This document shows, piece after piece, positions 25,960 to 35,164 of a stretch of DNA of 64,000 bases. The position numbers and the translations under genes are program-made. The notes beneath the pieces are model-generated. The model saw nothing but the letters and a program-made list of their open reading frames with translations, searched no databases and was not told the origin of the DNA. The stretch is from assembly GCF_040782645.1 (NCBI RefSeq), contig NZ_CP160403.1, forward strand, positions 8,157,001 through 8,221,000, written 5' to 3'. Origin of the DNA: Streptomyces sp. HUAS ZL42 (GTDB taxonomy: Bacteria > Actinomycetota > Actinomycetes > Streptomycetales > Streptomycetaceae). The first letter of the stretch is position 1. The number at the start of each line of letters is the position of its first letter.

Positions 25960-27245
25960 CCGCGGCACCGATCCTGTACAGCACCGACGGCTTCGAGGAC
26001 TTCGCCCTCGACCCGATCGAGCAGGCCATCGCCGACATCGCGGCCGGCCGCCCGATCGTGGTCGTCGACGACGAGGACCGCGAGAACGAGGGCGACCTCG
26101 TCATCGCCGCCGAGAAGGTGACCCCCGAGATCGTCGCCTTCATGATGAGCGAGTGCCGCGGCCTGATCTGCGCCCCCATGGAGGGCGAGGAGCTGGACCG
26201 GCTGAAGCTCCCGCAGATGGTGGACGACAACACCGAGTCGATGAAGACGGCGTTCACCGTCTCCGTGGACGCGTCCGCCGCTCACGGGGTGACCACCGGC
26301 ATCTCGGCCTCCGACCGTGCCACCACGCTTCGGATGCTCGCGAGCGGTGACTGCGAGCCCACGGACTTCGTCCGCCCGGGCCACATCTTCCCGCTGCGGG
26401 CCAAGCCCGGCGGCGTGCTCGTGCGCAACGGCCACACCGAGGCCGCCGTCGACCTCGCCCGCCTCGCGGGCCTGCGCCCAGCCGGCGCCATCGTCGAGAT
26501 CGCCGGCGAGGACGGCCGCATGCTGCGCCTGCCCGAGCTGATCCCGTTCGCCCGCAAGCACGGCCTGACGATCATCTCCATAGAGGACCTGATCACCTAC
26601 CGCCGCACCTCCGAGCCCACCGTCCGCCGCGAGGCCGAGACCCGGCTGCCCACCGCGCACGGCACCTTCACGGCGTACGGCTACCGCTCCACCGCCGACG
26701 GCGTGGAGCACGTCGCCCTGGTGCACGGAGAGATCGGCGCCGGCGAGGACGTCCTGGTCCGCGTCCACTCCGAGTGCCTCACCGGCGACATCTTCGCCTC
26801 ACTGCGCTGCGACTGCGGGCCCCAGCTCGAAGCCTCCCTGCAGCGCATCCAGGCCGAGGGCAGGGGCGTGGTCGTCTACCTGCGCGGCCACGAGGGACGC
26901 GGCATCGGCCTGCTGTCCAAGCTGCGCGCGTACGAGCTGCAGGAACTCGGCCGCGACACCCTCGACGCCAACCTCGAACTCGGCCTGCCCGCCGACGCCC
27001 GCGACTACGGCGCCGGAGCACAGATCCTCGAGGACCTCGGCGTGCGCAGCGTGCGCCTGATGACCAACAACCCCGACAAGACCGACGCGCTCGTCCGCCA
27101 CGGCCTCAAGGTCACCGGGCGCGAGCCGATGCCCGTACAGGCGGGCGAGCACAACCTCCGCTACCTGCGCACCAAGCGGGACCGGATGGGGCACGACCTG
27201 CCCTGGCTGGACACGCCCGCCGTGTCCACGTGCGGCAACCAGTAA
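25956..27245 (+). CDS. ribBA: Bifunctional 3,4-dihydroxy-2-butanone-4-phosphate synthase / GTP cyclohydrolase II
   Basis: A 429-residue fusion. Residues 1 to about 215 are DHBP synthase, with [43 protein letters not shown] and [14 protein letters not shown]. From about 225 onward is GTP cyclohydrolase II, with [20 protein letters not shown] (zinc cysteines) and [16 protein letters not shown]. Together they supply both precursors of lumazine. ATG 25956 overlaps the ribM stop (ATGA) and has GGAAGGAG upstream. Both active sites look intact. Confidence 0.97.
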   Translation: MTAAPILYSTDGFEDFALDPIEQAIADIAAGRPIVVVDDEDRENEGDLVIAAEKVTPEIVAFMMSECRGLICAPMEGEELDRLKLPQMVDDNTESMKTAFTVSVDASAAHGVTTGISASDRATTLRMLASGDCEPTDFVRPGHIFPLRAKPGGVLVRNGHTEAAVDLARLAGLRPAGAIVEIAGEDGRMLRLPELIPFARKHGLTIISIEDLITYRRTSEPTVRREAETRLPTAHGTFTAYGYRSTADGVEHVALVHGEIGAGEDVLVRVHSECLTGDIFASLRCDCGPQLEASLQRIQAEGRGVVVYLRGHEGRGIGLLSKLRAYELQELGRDTLDANLELGLPADARDYGAGAQILEDLGVRSVRLMTNNPDKTDALVRHGLKVTGREPMPVQAGEHNLRYLRTKRDRMGHDLPWLDTPAVSTCGNQ

Positions 27246-27270
27246 GAGATCACCGAGGAGACACGAGAAC

Positions 27271-27756
27271 GTGAGCGGCAAGGGTGCACCGGAACTGTCC
27301 GTACGCAACGTGGGCGACCTGCGGGTCGCCGTCGTCGCGGCGCAGTGGCACGAGAAGGTGATGGACGGTCTGGTGGACGGCGCCCTGCGCGCCCTGCACG
27401 ATCTGGGCATCGACGAGCCGACCCTGCTGAGGGTCCCCGGCAGCTGGGAGCTGCCGGTGGTCGCCAAGGTCCTCGCCGGCCGCGGCTACGACGCGATCGT
27501 CGCGCTCGGCGTCGTCATCCGCGGCGGCACCCCCCACTTCGACTTCGTGTGCCAGGGCGTCACCCAGGGGCTGACGCAGGTCTCCGTCGAGACCGGCGTC
27601 CCTGTCGGCTTCGGCGTCCTCACCTGCGACACCGAGGAGCAGGCCCTGGACCGGGCCGGTCTGCCCGGCTCCAACGAGGACAAGGGGCACGAGGCGGTGA
27701 CCGCCGCGGTGGCCACCGCGGCCACCCTCCGCTCAGTATCTGAACCGTGGCGTTAG
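27271..27756 (+). CDS. ribH: 6,7-dimethyl-8-ribityllumazine synthase
   Basis: A 161-residue enzyme condensing the two riboflavin precursors. Signatures: [16 protein letters not shown] (ribityl-pyrimidine pocket), [29 protein letters not shown] (catalytic His) and [20 protein letters not shown] 27271 has GAGGAG at 27255-27260. It follows ribBA by 25 bases and precedes hisE by 34 bases on the same strand, so the riboflavin and histidine genes look continuous. Confidence 0.97.
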   Translation: MSGKGAPELSVRNVGDLRVAVVAAQWHEKVMDGLVDGALRALHDLGIDEPTLLRVPGSWELPVVAKVLAGRGYDAIVALGVVIRGGTPHFDFVCQGVTQGLTQVSVETGVPVGFGVLTCDTEEQALDRAGLPGSNEDKGHEAVTAAVATAATLRSVSEPWR

Positions 27757-27790
27757 GTGGTCCGGCACACCGCGTAAAGTGGGCGCCACC

Positions 27791-28063
27791 ATGTCCAAGA
27801 AGACGTTCGAGGAGCTCTTCACCGAGCTCCAGCACAAGGCCGCCCACGGCGATCCCGCCACCTCCCGCACCGCCGAGCTGGTCGGCAAGGGTGTCCATGC
27901 CATCGGCAAGAAGGTCGTCGAGGAGGCCGCCGAGGTCTGGATGGCCGCCGAGTACGAGGGCAAGGAGGCGGCAGCCGAGGAGATCTCGCAGCTGCTGTAC
28001 CACGTCCAGGTGATGATGGTCGCCCGTGGGATCTCCCTCGACGACGTCTACGCCCACCTCTGA
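27791..28063 (+). CDS. hisE: Phosphoribosyl-ATP pyrophosphatase
   Basis: A 90-residue all-helical MazG-like enzyme for histidine step 2 (PR-ATP to PR-AMP). The motif [20 protein letters not shown] contains the acidic metal ligands. HisE stands alone rather than fused to HisI, as is usual in actinobacteria. ATG 27791 gives the canonical start [10 protein letters not shown]. It is followed 63 bases later by hisG. Confidence 0.96.
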   Translation: MSKKTFEELFTELQHKAAHGDPATSRTAELVGKGVHAIGKKVVEEAAEVWMAAEYEGKEAAAEEISQLLYHVQVMMVARGISLDDVYAHL

Positions 28064-28126
28064 GCCGTACCCCAGCACCCACCGTCGTACGAACCAAGCA
28101 CGAACGAAGCAAAGGAAGCCGACCTC

Positions 28127-28975
28127 ATGCTGCGCATCGCCGTCCCCAACAAGGGTTCACTGTCCGGCCCTGCGGCGGAGATGCTGCATGAGGCCGGCTA
28201 CCAGCAGCGCCGCGAGTCCAAGGAACTGCGGATCGTCGACCCGGAGAACGAGGTCGAGTTCTTCTACCTCCGCCCCCGCGACATCGCGATCTACGTCTCC
28301 TCCGGCCGGCTCGACATCGGCATCACCGGCCGCGACCTCCTGATCGACTCCGGCGCCAACGCCGAGGAGATCCTGCCGCTCGGCTTCGCCCGCTCCACCT
28401 TCCGCTACGCCACCAAGCCGGGCGCGGCGAAGGGGGTTCAGGACCTGAGCGGCATGACGGTCGCCACCTCGTACGAGGGCATCGTCGCCAAGCACCTCGC
28501 CGACAACGGCATCGACGCCTCCGTCGTCCACCTCGACGGCGCCGTCGAGACCGCCATCGAGCTCGGCGTCGCCGAGGTCATCGCGGACGTCGTCGAGACC
28601 GGCACCTCCCTGCGCAACGCGGGCCTGGAGGTCATCGGCGAGCCCATCATGAAGTCCGAGGCCGTCGTGATCCGCCGTACCGGCGCGGACGGCGAGGAGC
28701 CCAAGGTGCAGCAGTTCCTGCGCCGCCTCCAGGGCGTCCTGGTGGCCCGGACGTACGTGATGATGGACTACGACATCCGCGCCGAGCACCTCGAAGAGGC
28801 CGTCGCCATCACCCCCGGCCTGGAGGGCCCGACGGTCTCCCCGCTGCACAACGAGGGCTGGGTCGCGGTCCGTGCCATGGTGCCGACCAAGGAGGCCCAG
28901 CGGATCATGGACGATCTGTACGCCATCGGGGCGCGGGCCATCCTGACCACCGCCATCCACGCCTGCCGTCTCTGA
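28127..28975 (+). CDS. hisG: ATP phosphoribosyltransferase, long form
   Basis: A 282-residue enzyme for the first, histidine-inhibited step. MLRIAVPNKGSLSGPA opens the first lobe; DVVETGTSLRNAGL is the PRPP-binding loop. The C-terminal ~75 residues (TYVMMDYDIRAEHLEEAVAI, then SPLHNEGWVAVRAMV) form the regulatory histidine-binding domain, so no HisZ partner is needed. It is the second-last gene in the rib-his chain. Confidence 0.96.
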   Translation: MLRIAVPNKGSLSGPAAEMLHEAGYQQRRESKELRIVDPENEVEFFYLRPRDIAIYVSSGRLDIGITGRDLLIDSGANAEEILPLGFARSTFRYATKPGAAKGVQDLSGMTVATSYEGIVAKHLADNGIDASVVHLDGAVETAIELGVAEVIADVVETGTSLRNAGLEVIGEPIMKSEAVVIRRTGADGEEPKVQQFLRRLQGVLVARTYVMMDYDIRAEHLEEAVAITPGLEGPTVSPLHNEGWVAVRAMVPTKEAQRIMDDLYAIGARAILTTAIHACRL

Positions 28976-28984
28976 GGGGCGCAG

Positions 28985-29440
28985 ATGTCCGAGCTGCCTG
29001 CTCTTCCCGTCACCTTCCGGCCGGGCCGCACCCGTGCCGTCCTGCTCACGGCCGGTGTCGCGATCTTCGTGGTGATCTCCGCGATCGCGATGCTGCTCGA
29101 GCAGCTCGGCCCGGGGGAGCGCCTCAGTTTCGTCCTCACCGGGGCCCTCATCTTCGGCGTGCTCGCGATGATCGCCCGGGTGAAGGTCGTCGCCGACGAG
29201 TCCGGCGTCACCGTGGTCAACATCGCCGGCAGGCGGCGCCTGGACTGGGCCGAAATCCTCCGGGTGAACCTGCGGCCCGGCGACCCCTGGGTGTTCCTCG
29301 ACCTCAGCGACGGCACCAGCCTGCCCGCCCTCGGCATCCAGCCGGGCATCGCCAAGCAGCGGGCGATCGAGGACGCGCGCACGCTGCGGGCACTCGCCGA
29401 GGCCCGCTCCATCAGGGACCCCGAGCAACATCAGGGCTGA
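28985..29440 (+). CDS. PH-domain membrane protein (bPH6 / CFP-6-like)
   Basis: A 151-residue protein with two membrane spans (LLTAGVAIFVVISAIAMLL and LSFVLTGALIFGVLAMIA) followed by a small cytoplasmic PH-like domain (VVADESGVTVVNIAGRRRLD, WAEILRVNLRPGDPWVFLD). This matches the low-molecular-weight antigen CFP-6 family commonly found after hisG in actinobacteria. Function unknown. It starts nine bases after hisG, so it closes the same transcription unit. Confidence 0.85.
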   Translation: MSELPALPVTFRPGRTRAVLLTAGVAIFVVISAIAMLLEQLGPGERLSFVLTGALIFGVLAMIARVKVVADESGVTVVNIAGRRRLDWAEILRVNLRPGDPWVFLDLSDGTSLPALGIQPGIAKQRAIEDARTLRALAEARSIRDPEQHQG

Positions 29441-29490
29441 CTCGGGGCCGTCCACCCTGCCGCAGTGGCGGGTGTCTTGATTAATCTGTT

Positions 29491-29657
29491 GGCGGAGGAC
29501 TTTGCCCTGCGCCTCCGCCCCTGCTGTGCCGTGCCCGGCGCACAGGGGTTCCTGCTACCCGAGGAGTGACCCTCTCCGGCGATGGACGGATCGTCCTGTA
29601 GTACCTGCGCCGCCCCCTCCCGACATAGCGCGGACCCCCTCCGCGTGCATGCGGAGG
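29491..29657 (+). promoter_or_regulatory. Structured leader that can hide the ribosome binding site of the CNNM pair
   Basis: Three hairpins are visible in the 227-bp region before the CNNM gene: GGCGGAGG/CCTCCGCC (29491-29498 with 29512-29519), CTGTGC/GCACAG (29524-29529 with 29540-29545) and CCTCCGC/GCGGAGG (29638-29644 with 29651-29657). The last covers the GGAGG ribosome binding site, ten bases before ATG 29668. CCTCCGCC at 29512 could also pair with the site at 29651, so two exclusive folds are possible. Confidence 0.45.
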
Positions 29658-29667
29658 CGGCGGCATC

Positions 29668-30993
29668 ATGACCACCCCGTTGCTGCTCCTCGGAGCTGCG
29701 TTCCTGCTGATCCTCGCCAACGGCTTCTTCGTGGCCGCCGAGTTCGGTCTGGTCACGGTCGAGGCGACGGACGCCGAGAAGGCCGCCGCCGAGGGCGACC
29801 GACGTGCCCGTAGGGTCGCCGAGTCGCTCAAGGAGCTGTCCTTCCAGCTCTCCGGCACCCAGCTCGGCATCACCATCACCTCCCTCGTCGTCGGCATGCT
29901 CGCCGAACCGGCCCTCGCGGAGCTGCTGCACGGCCCGTTCACGGCCGTCGGCATACCCGAGGGCGCGGTGTCCGGAGTGACCGTGGTCGTCGGCATGCTG
30001 CTGGCCTCCGCCGTGCAGATGGTGATCGGCGAACTCGTGCCCAAGAACTGGGCGGTGTCGAAGCCGATGCAGGTCGCGCGCTTCGTCGCGGGCCCGCAGC
30101 ACGCCTTCGCGCGCCTGTTCCGCCCGGTCATCGCCGGCCTGAACGCGGTCGCCAACCGCCTCGTCCGTGCGATGGGCGTCGAGCCCGCCGAGGAGCTGGC
30201 CTCCGCCCGCACCCCCGGCGAACTCGTCTCGCTGGCCCGGCACTCGGCCCAGGCGGGCACCCTGGAGCAGGACACGGCGGATCTGTTCGTACGGACACTG
30301 TCCCTGGGTGACCTGACCGCGCAGCACGTCATGACCCCGCGCGTGAAGGTCAGCGCGCTGCAGTCGTCGGCGACCGCCGAGGACGTGGTCAACCTGACCC
30401 GCGCCACCGGCCTGTCGCGCTTCCCCGTCTACCGGGAGAGGATCGACGAGATCGCCGGCATGGTCCATCTCAAGGACGCCCTGGCCGTCCCGGTGCACGA
30501 ACGGCTGCGCACCCCCGTCGGCCGCATCGCCCGCCCGGCGCTGCTCGTCCCCGAGACGCTCCCCGTCCAGCCCCTCCTCGCCCGGCTGCGCAGCGAGCAG
30601 CCCATCGCGGTCGTCGTCGACGAGTACGGCGGTACGGCGGGCGTCGTGACCCTGGAGGACATCGTCGAGGAGATCGTCGGCGAGGTCCGCGACGAACACG
30701 ACGGCCAGGACGTGCCCGAACTCGCCGCCGCCCCTCCGGAGGACGGCCGGCCCGCCTGGGACGCCGACGGCAGCTGCCGCGTCGACATCCTGCGGCGCAT
30801 AGGCCTCGACGTGCCCGAAGGACCGTACGAGACCGTCGCCGGCCTGGTCGCCGACCTGCTCGGCCGTATCCCCGCCGCCGGCGACAAGGCCGAACTCCCG
30901 GGCTGGCGGCTGACGGTCCGCCGGGTCGGTCACTACCGCGCCGAAAGGGTTCGGCTGGTCAGGACGGGGACCGTTGTGGAGGCCGCCCGATGA
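29668..30993 (+). CDS. CNNM/CorC (HlyC-like) CBS-domain membrane protein, long form
   Basis: A 441-residue protein. The N-terminal DUF21/CNNM domain (about 1-185) has ANGFFVAAEFGLVTVEATDA and GELVPKNWAVSKP. A CBS pair follows at about 215-345 (HVMTPRVKVSALQ; RFPVYRERIDEIAGMVHLKD; VVVDEYGGTAGVVTLEDIVE). A C-terminal CorC_HlyC domain lies at about 365-435. Relatives bind Mg-ATP and act in magnesium efflux or homeostasis; the haemolysin label is historic. It overlaps its shorter paralogue by ATGA, so the two may work as a heteromer. Confidence 0.9.
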   Translation: MTTPLLLLGAAFLLILANGFFVAAEFGLVTVEATDAEKAAAEGDRRARRVAESLKELSFQLSGTQLGITITSLVVGMLAEPALAELLHGPFTAVGIPEGAVSGVTVVVGMLLASAVQMVIGELVPKNWAVSKPMQVARFVAGPQHAFARLFRPVIAGLNAVANRLVRAMGVEPAEELASARTPGELVSLARHSAQAGTLEQDTADLFVRTLSLGDLTAQHVMTPRVKVSALQSSATAEDVVNLTRATGLSRFPVYRERIDEIAGMVHLKDALAVPVHERLRTPVGRIARPALLVPETLPVQPLLARLRSEQPIAVVVDEYGGTAGVVTLEDIVEEIVGEVRDEHDGQDVPELAAAPPEDGRPAWDADGSCRVDILRRIGLDVPEGPYETVAGLVADLLGRIPAAGDKAELPGWRLTVRRVGHYRAERVRLVRTGTVVEAAR

Positions 30994-32075
30994 GCCTGGT
31001 CCAACTCCTCTTCGCCGCGCTGCTCGTGCTCGCCAACGGCTTCTTCGTCGGCGCCGAGTTCGCGCTCGTCTCCGTGCGGCGCAGCCAGATCGAGCCGCTG
31101 GGCACGGCGCGTGCCCGGCAGGTCCTCTACGGCCTCGAGCGGCTGCCGCAGATGATGGCGGCGGCCCAGTTCGGCATCACCGTCTGCTCGCTGACGCTGG
31201 GTGCGGTGGCCGAGCCGACGGTGGCGCATCTGCTGGAGCCGGTGTTCGAGTGGATGCACCTCCCGGAGGGGATGATCCACCCCCTCGGCTATGTGATCGC
31301 GCTCGCGGCCGTGGTCTTCTTCCACCTGGTGATCGGCGAGATGGTGCCGAAGAACCTCGCGATGGCGGCTCCGGAGAAGGCCGCGCTCTGGCTCAGCCCC
31401 GGCCTCGTCGCCTTCGCCCGCCTGTGCAGGCCGATCACCGTGGCCCTCGGCGCCTGCGCCCGGGCCGTCCTGCGGCTCTTCCGCGTCGAGCCCAAGGACG
31501 AGGTCGAGGCGGTGTTCACGAGTGAACAGCTGAACCGGCTGGTGGAGGACTCCGGCCAGGCGGGACTGCTCGACCCCGAGGAACAGGAACGCCTGGAGGA
31601 CGCCCTGGAACTGGGCTCGCGCCCGGTGACGGACGTGTTGCTGCGGCGCGAGTCCCTGGTGACCGTCCCTCCGTCGGTCACCCCCGGCCGGATCGTCGAG
31701 CTCACCGCCCGCACCGGGTACTCCCGCTTTCCCGTCGCTGCGGAGAAGGGTGCCTTCATGGGCTACCTGCACGTGAAGGACGTACTCGACCTGGAGGACT
31801 CCCAACGGGCGGTTCCTCAGCAGCTCTGGCGGCCCATGACGACGCTGAGGTCCGAGCTGCCGCTCGACGACGCGTTGACGGTGATGCGACGGGCGGCGAC
31901 GCACTTGGCGCAGGTGGCGGACGCGTCCGGGAAGGTGCTGGGGCTCGTCGCGCTGGAGGACGTACTGGAGCTGCTGGTCGGCGAGGTACGGGATCCGGCA
32001 CACCGGGAGACACCCAAGATCAAGCTGACGGAGCCGCGCGTGAGCGGGGAGCCGGAGGGAGTGCTGGCGAGCTGA
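30990..32075 (+). CDS. CNNM/CBS membrane protein, short paralogue
   Basis: A 361-residue paralogue of the preceding protein, with the same CNNM domain (ANGFFVGAEFALVSVRRSQI; IGEMVPKNLAMAAPEKAAL) and two CBS motifs (PVTDVLLRRESLVTV; VLGLVALEDVLELLVGEVRD). It ends about 25 residues later and lacks the CorC_HlyC C-terminal domain. ATG overlaps the upstream stop. Tandem long-short pairs are common in actinobacteria. A strong hairpin terminator follows. Confidence 0.9.
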   Translation: MSLVQLLFAALLVLANGFFVGAEFALVSVRRSQIEPLGTARARQVLYGLERLPQMMAAAQFGITVCSLTLGAVAEPTVAHLLEPVFEWMHLPEGMIHPLGYVIALAAVVFFHLVIGEMVPKNLAMAAPEKAALWLSPGLVAFARLCRPITVALGACARAVLRLFRVEPKDEVEAVFTSEQLNRLVEDSGQAGLLDPEEQERLEDALELGSRPVTDVLLRRESLVTVPPSVTPGRIVELTARTGYSRFPVAAEKGAFMGYLHVKDVLDLEDSQRAVPQQLWRPMTTLRSELPLDDALTVMRRAATHLAQVADASGKVLGLVALEDVLELLVGEVRDPAHRETPKIKLTEPRVSGEPEGVLAS

Positions 32076-32088
32076 GATGGCCGCCGGC

Positions 32089-32127
32089 GCCGGTGCGGGC
32101 GGGTGAGTGCCGCTCGCCCGCACCGGC
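32089..32127. terminator. Bidirectional hairpin terminator after the CNNM pair
   Basis: GCCGGTGCGGGCG (32089-32101) and its exact reverse complement (32115-32127) form a 13-bp stem with a 13-base loop. It lies between the convergent CNNM and AAA+ genes and can serve both. Confidence 0.75.
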
Positions 32128-32147
32128 GGGGTGCTGCCCCGCGCCGG

Positions 32148-34013
32148 CTACATCGCCGACGGATCCTGCGGCCCCCGCCCCGACAGCACTTCCCCATACG
32201 CCTGCATCAGGTCCGGCAGCCGCAATGTCGACAAATCGTCCCGCGACAACACGCCCGGATAAGTCGACAACCGCAGATCCCGATACGCACAGCTCTTCTC
32301 GTACAGCGTCCGCAGGAACCGCCCGTTCCCCAACTCGTCGATCCATCCCTGATCGACGACATGGCCCGCGATCGACCGCAGCTCGTCCAGTGCCTCCTCG
32401 TCCCACACGTCACCGTTCTCCGCGGCGAGCACCTCGCCGATGGACGTCAGCTCGAGAGGACGGTACGAGGGAAAGTCGACCCGGGTCGTGAAGCGCGACG
32501 ACAGTCCGGGGTTTGCGGTGAGCAGGCGGTCCATGCCCTCGGGATAGCCGGCGAGGATCACCACGAGGTGGTCCCGGTTGTCCTCCGCCCGCTTCAGCAG
32601 TACCTGCAGCGCCTCGTCCCCGTACGCGTCCCCCTTCCCGTACCCGGAGTTGGAGAGCGAGTACGCCTCGTCGACGAACAGCACGCCGCCCAGAGCGGAG
32701 TCGATCAGCTCGTTGGCCTTGACCGCCGTCTGGCCCAGGTACTCACCCACCAGGTCGGCCCGCTGTGCCTCCACCAGGTGGTCGCCGCCGAGCAGACCGA
32801 GCGCATAGAAGACCCGGCCGAGGATGCGGGCCACCGTCGTCTTGCCGGTGCCGGAGGGGCCGGAGAAGACGAAGTGCCGTTTGGGCGGCTGCACCGGCAG
32901 ACCCTGCCCGGCCCGCAGCCGCGCCATGTTCAACTGCGCCGACAACGCCTTGACCTGGCGCTTCACAGGCTCCAGGCCCACCATGCGCTCGAGCTCGGCG
33001 AGCGCCTCCTCCAGCAGGGCGGGATCGGTCGGACCGGCGGGCAGCGCCGACGAGGGGACGGCGGACTTCTCGCGCACCGCCGGGTCGACGACCGACGGCA
33101 GCGGGCCGACGGGCGGCAGGTCGGGGTCGGTGAGCCGCAGGTCGCGGCCCTCGGTACCGAAGAGCGGGTCCAGCCCGTCCGGACCGTCCATGCTGTCCTG
33201 CCCGATCCCGGTGAGCGTGATCGCCGCGAGGTCGGCAGGGTCGTCGTACCCGTCGCCCTCGGCGATCGCCGCGAGCCGGGCGGAGGTGTCCATGAACGCC
33301 GGGTCGACGCGGTGCACCGCCCGGTAGAGGGGGAGCGCCGCCGCCGAGCGGCCGGTGCCCTCGTGGGCCCGCGCCAGCCAGTACCGCAGCTCCTTGCGCT
33401 GCGGCTGCTCGCTGCGGCAGCGCATCAGGGCCGCGGACAGCAGCGGTTCTGCCTGGCCGTACATCTCCAGGCGGACGCGGGCCATCCCGCCGAACAGACC
33501 GGCCTCGATGCCGAGCAGCGGATCGTCGAGGAGCGGGTCGGTGTGCCGGACCAGCTGCTCCCAGTCCTTGACGAGGTAGGCGCGGCAGGCGTGCAGGAAG
33601 CGGACCTGGTGGTCGGTGTCCACGGGCGGGAGGCCCGCCAGCGCCCGGTCCAGCTCCGGGACGTGGCGGCCGTCCAGCCAGTGCGAGGCGTGCGCCAGCA
33701 GCAGGTCGCGGGAGCTCTCGAGGACCGGCTGCACCCACCAGCCCAGCCAGTACCAGGAGTTCAGGGTGCGCCGGTGCCGGGCGCGCTGCTCCCCGAAGCG
33801 GTCCCGGTGCCGGAACATCCTGAGCAGCGCGGTCGTGGTGTCCACGCGCAGCGCGTGCAGGCCGAGCCACCCGTCGGCCATCCCGGGATCGATCCGCACC
33901 GCGGTGCGGAACTCCTCCTCCGCCTGCGGATAGGCGCCCATCGTGTAGGCATCCACACCTCGCAGCCAGGCGAGGTCGGCCGGGGCCTCGGGGCCCTGCG
34001 TGCCGAAATCCAT
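32148..34013 (-). CDS. EccA/CbxX-type AAA+ ATPase with N-terminal TPR region
   Basis: A 621-residue protein. The first ~275 residues are helical repeats of TPR type (LAWLRGVDAYTMGAYPQAEE; RYWLARAHEGTGRSAAALPL). A short acidic/Pro linker is followed by a CbxX/SpoVK-type AAA+ domain. Its Walker A is FSGPSGTGKTTVARIL, Walker B is GGVLFVDEAYSLSN, and VILAGYPEGMDRLLTANPGL is the second-region signature. This is the layout of EccA of type VII secretion, but no ESX genes (EsxA/B, EccB-E) are in the window, so it may act alone. ATG 34013 is preceded by GGGGG. Confidence 0.85.
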   Translation of the reverse strand: MDFGTQGPEAPADLAWLRGVDAYTMGAYPQAEEEFRTAVRIDPGMADGWLGLHALRVDTTTALLRMFRHRDRFGEQRARHRRTLNSWYWLGWWVQPVLESSRDLLLAHASHWLDGRHVPELDRALAGLPPVDTDHQVRFLHACRAYLVKDWEQLVRHTDPLLDDPLLGIEAGLFGGMARVRLEMYGQAEPLLSAALMRCRSEQPQRKELRYWLARAHEGTGRSAAALPLYRAVHRVDPAFMDTSARLAAIAEGDGYDDPADLAAITLTGIGQDSMDGPDGLDPLFGTEGRDLRLTDPDLPPVGPLPSVVDPAVREKSAVPSSALPAGPTDPALLEEALAELERMVGLEPVKRQVKALSAQLNMARLRAGQGLPVQPPKRHFVFSGPSGTGKTTVARILGRVFYALGLLGGDHLVEAQRADLVGEYLGQTAVKANELIDSALGGVLFVDEAYSLSNSGYGKGDAYGDEALQVLLKRAEDNRDHLVVILAGYPEGMDRLLTANPGLSSRFTTRVDFPSYRPLELTSIGEVLAAENGDVWDEEALDELRSIAGHVVDQGWIDELGNGRFLRTLYEKSCAYRDLRLSTYPGVLSRDDLSTLRLPDLMQAYGEVLSGRGPQDPSAM

Positions 34014-34292
34014 CACGTCCCCCACAAACCGTGCCCCCGTCGGTATGCCGCCGGACCGTCGCCCGCCGGCTGCCTTGGTCGAACCGCTGTGCCGCGGACC
34101 GGAGTTGCAAGGTGCGCGAAGCAGCTGTCCGTAGGTCGCACCGAGGGCATCGTACCTGCGGGGTGTCGCCCGCCGAAGGGTGCCGCACACGCCGTTTGGC
34201 GAGGTGGGAGCAGATGAGCCGCCCCGCTGCCGGTGACCGAGGGTGAGCGGAAAGTGCCGCTCGGCGCTCGCAGGACGGGGAGAGGGCAGAAC

Positions 34293-34328
34293 GAAGCCCC
34301 CGATCACGGGGGAACAACCGGGGGCTTC
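34293..34328. terminator. Switch-like double hairpin in the spacer upstream of the AAA+ gene
   Basis: GAAGCCCCCG (34293-34302) pairs with CGGGGGCTTC (34319-34328), but its CCCCCG can instead pair with CGGGGG at about 34307-34312, giving two exclusive hairpins. It lies in the 429-base spacer (34014-34442) between the uridine-kinase-like stop and the AAA+ start. I see no gene in the spacer. It may be a terminator for the kinase gene or an attenuator. Confidence 0.5.
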
Positions 34329-34442
34329 GCGTGTGTGGGCGGCTTCCTATGCCGCACATTGAGAACGTAAGTCCTGTACGGGCCCCCGGTCAAGCCGAGT
34401 TGAAGCGCTCCTGGAAGTTCACGCGCAAGACTCTTCACAAGT

Positions 34443-35150
34443 TCAGCACAATGCGGGCGGTCCGTCACCGTGGGTGACATCCTGGTCCGGTCCAATAATC
34501 CCGGAAGGTCCCCTCAGCACCTGGTATCCCTTTGTCAACTGCCGCACCAGGAGATCCGCGTACGGTTTCGAGGGGTCCTCGGCGAAGTGCCGGCGTTCCG
34601 CGCGGACCCACCCGGCCCAGAACTCCCGCTGTTCCTCTCCGTCGCGTGAACGCCCGCGCGCCCAGGACTCCTCCCGCGGCAACTCCATCCACAGCAGGAG
34701 CGCCAGATACGGGCGCAGTGCGCGCCGGCCGGCGCCGACCCCTTCGAGCAGGATCACGGGAGCCTGGGGCAGGGCGCGGGGCGGGTCGAATCGGCGCTCG
34801 CGCCAGTCATAGGGAGCGTAGTGACCGGCCTCGCCGCGGCTGAGCGGTTCGATCACCTGGGTCAGCAGTCGCTCGTCCCACGCGAACAGCTCGTCGTGGC
34901 TCGCGATGTCGTCGAGGTGCAGCACCGGCGCCCCGCCCAGCGCCTCGGCCAACTGCCCGGCGAAGGTGCTCTTTCCGGAACCGGCGTGCCCGTCGACCCC
35001 GACGAGGCGGACCGGGCCGCAGGACGGGGGGAGGCGGTGGAGCCGGGAGGCGAGGGAGCGGATGACTGCTCCAGGGATACGAGGAGGGGCGCGTAGGAGG
35101 CCCAGCCTAGACGGCCCGCCGTCCCAGGTCGTGCCAGTGGTGGAGACCAA
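34443..35150 (-). CDS. Uridine kinase-like P-loop phosphotransferase
   Basis: A protein of up to 235 residues. Walker A is VDGHAGSGKSTFAGQL near residues 52-67; HLDDIASHDELFAWD follows as the lid/substrate region, and VILLEGVGAGRRAL supplies a Walker B-type strand. This is the uridine-kinase/phosphoribulokinase fold; the phosphate acceptor is not certain. No ATG or GTG lies in a suitable place; the best start seen is TTG 35150, and the first ~25 residues are poorly constrained. It is divergent from the C39 peptidase gene. Confidence 0.75.
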   Translation of the reverse strand: MVSTTGTTWDGGPSRLGLLRAPPRIPGAVIRSLASRLHRLPPSCGPVRLVGVDGHAGSGKSTFAGQLAEALGGAPVLHLDDIASHDELFAWDERLLTQVIEPLSRGEAGHYAPYDWRERRFDPPRALPQAPVILLEGVGAGRRALRPYLALLLWMELPREESWARGRSRDGEEQREFWAGWVRAERRHFAEDPSKPYADLLVRQLTKGYQVLRGPSGIIGPDQDVTHGDGPPALC

Positions 35151-35164
35151 TATTCATGGCGTGA

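Noticed and set aside
29441..29667. Known M-box, ydaO or manganese riboswitch
   Set aside because: The consensus boxes of these classes, as I know them, are not present.
34293..34328. Possible tRNA or small RNA gene
   Set aside because: The region folds as simple hairpins; no cloverleaf or anticodon arm can be drawn.
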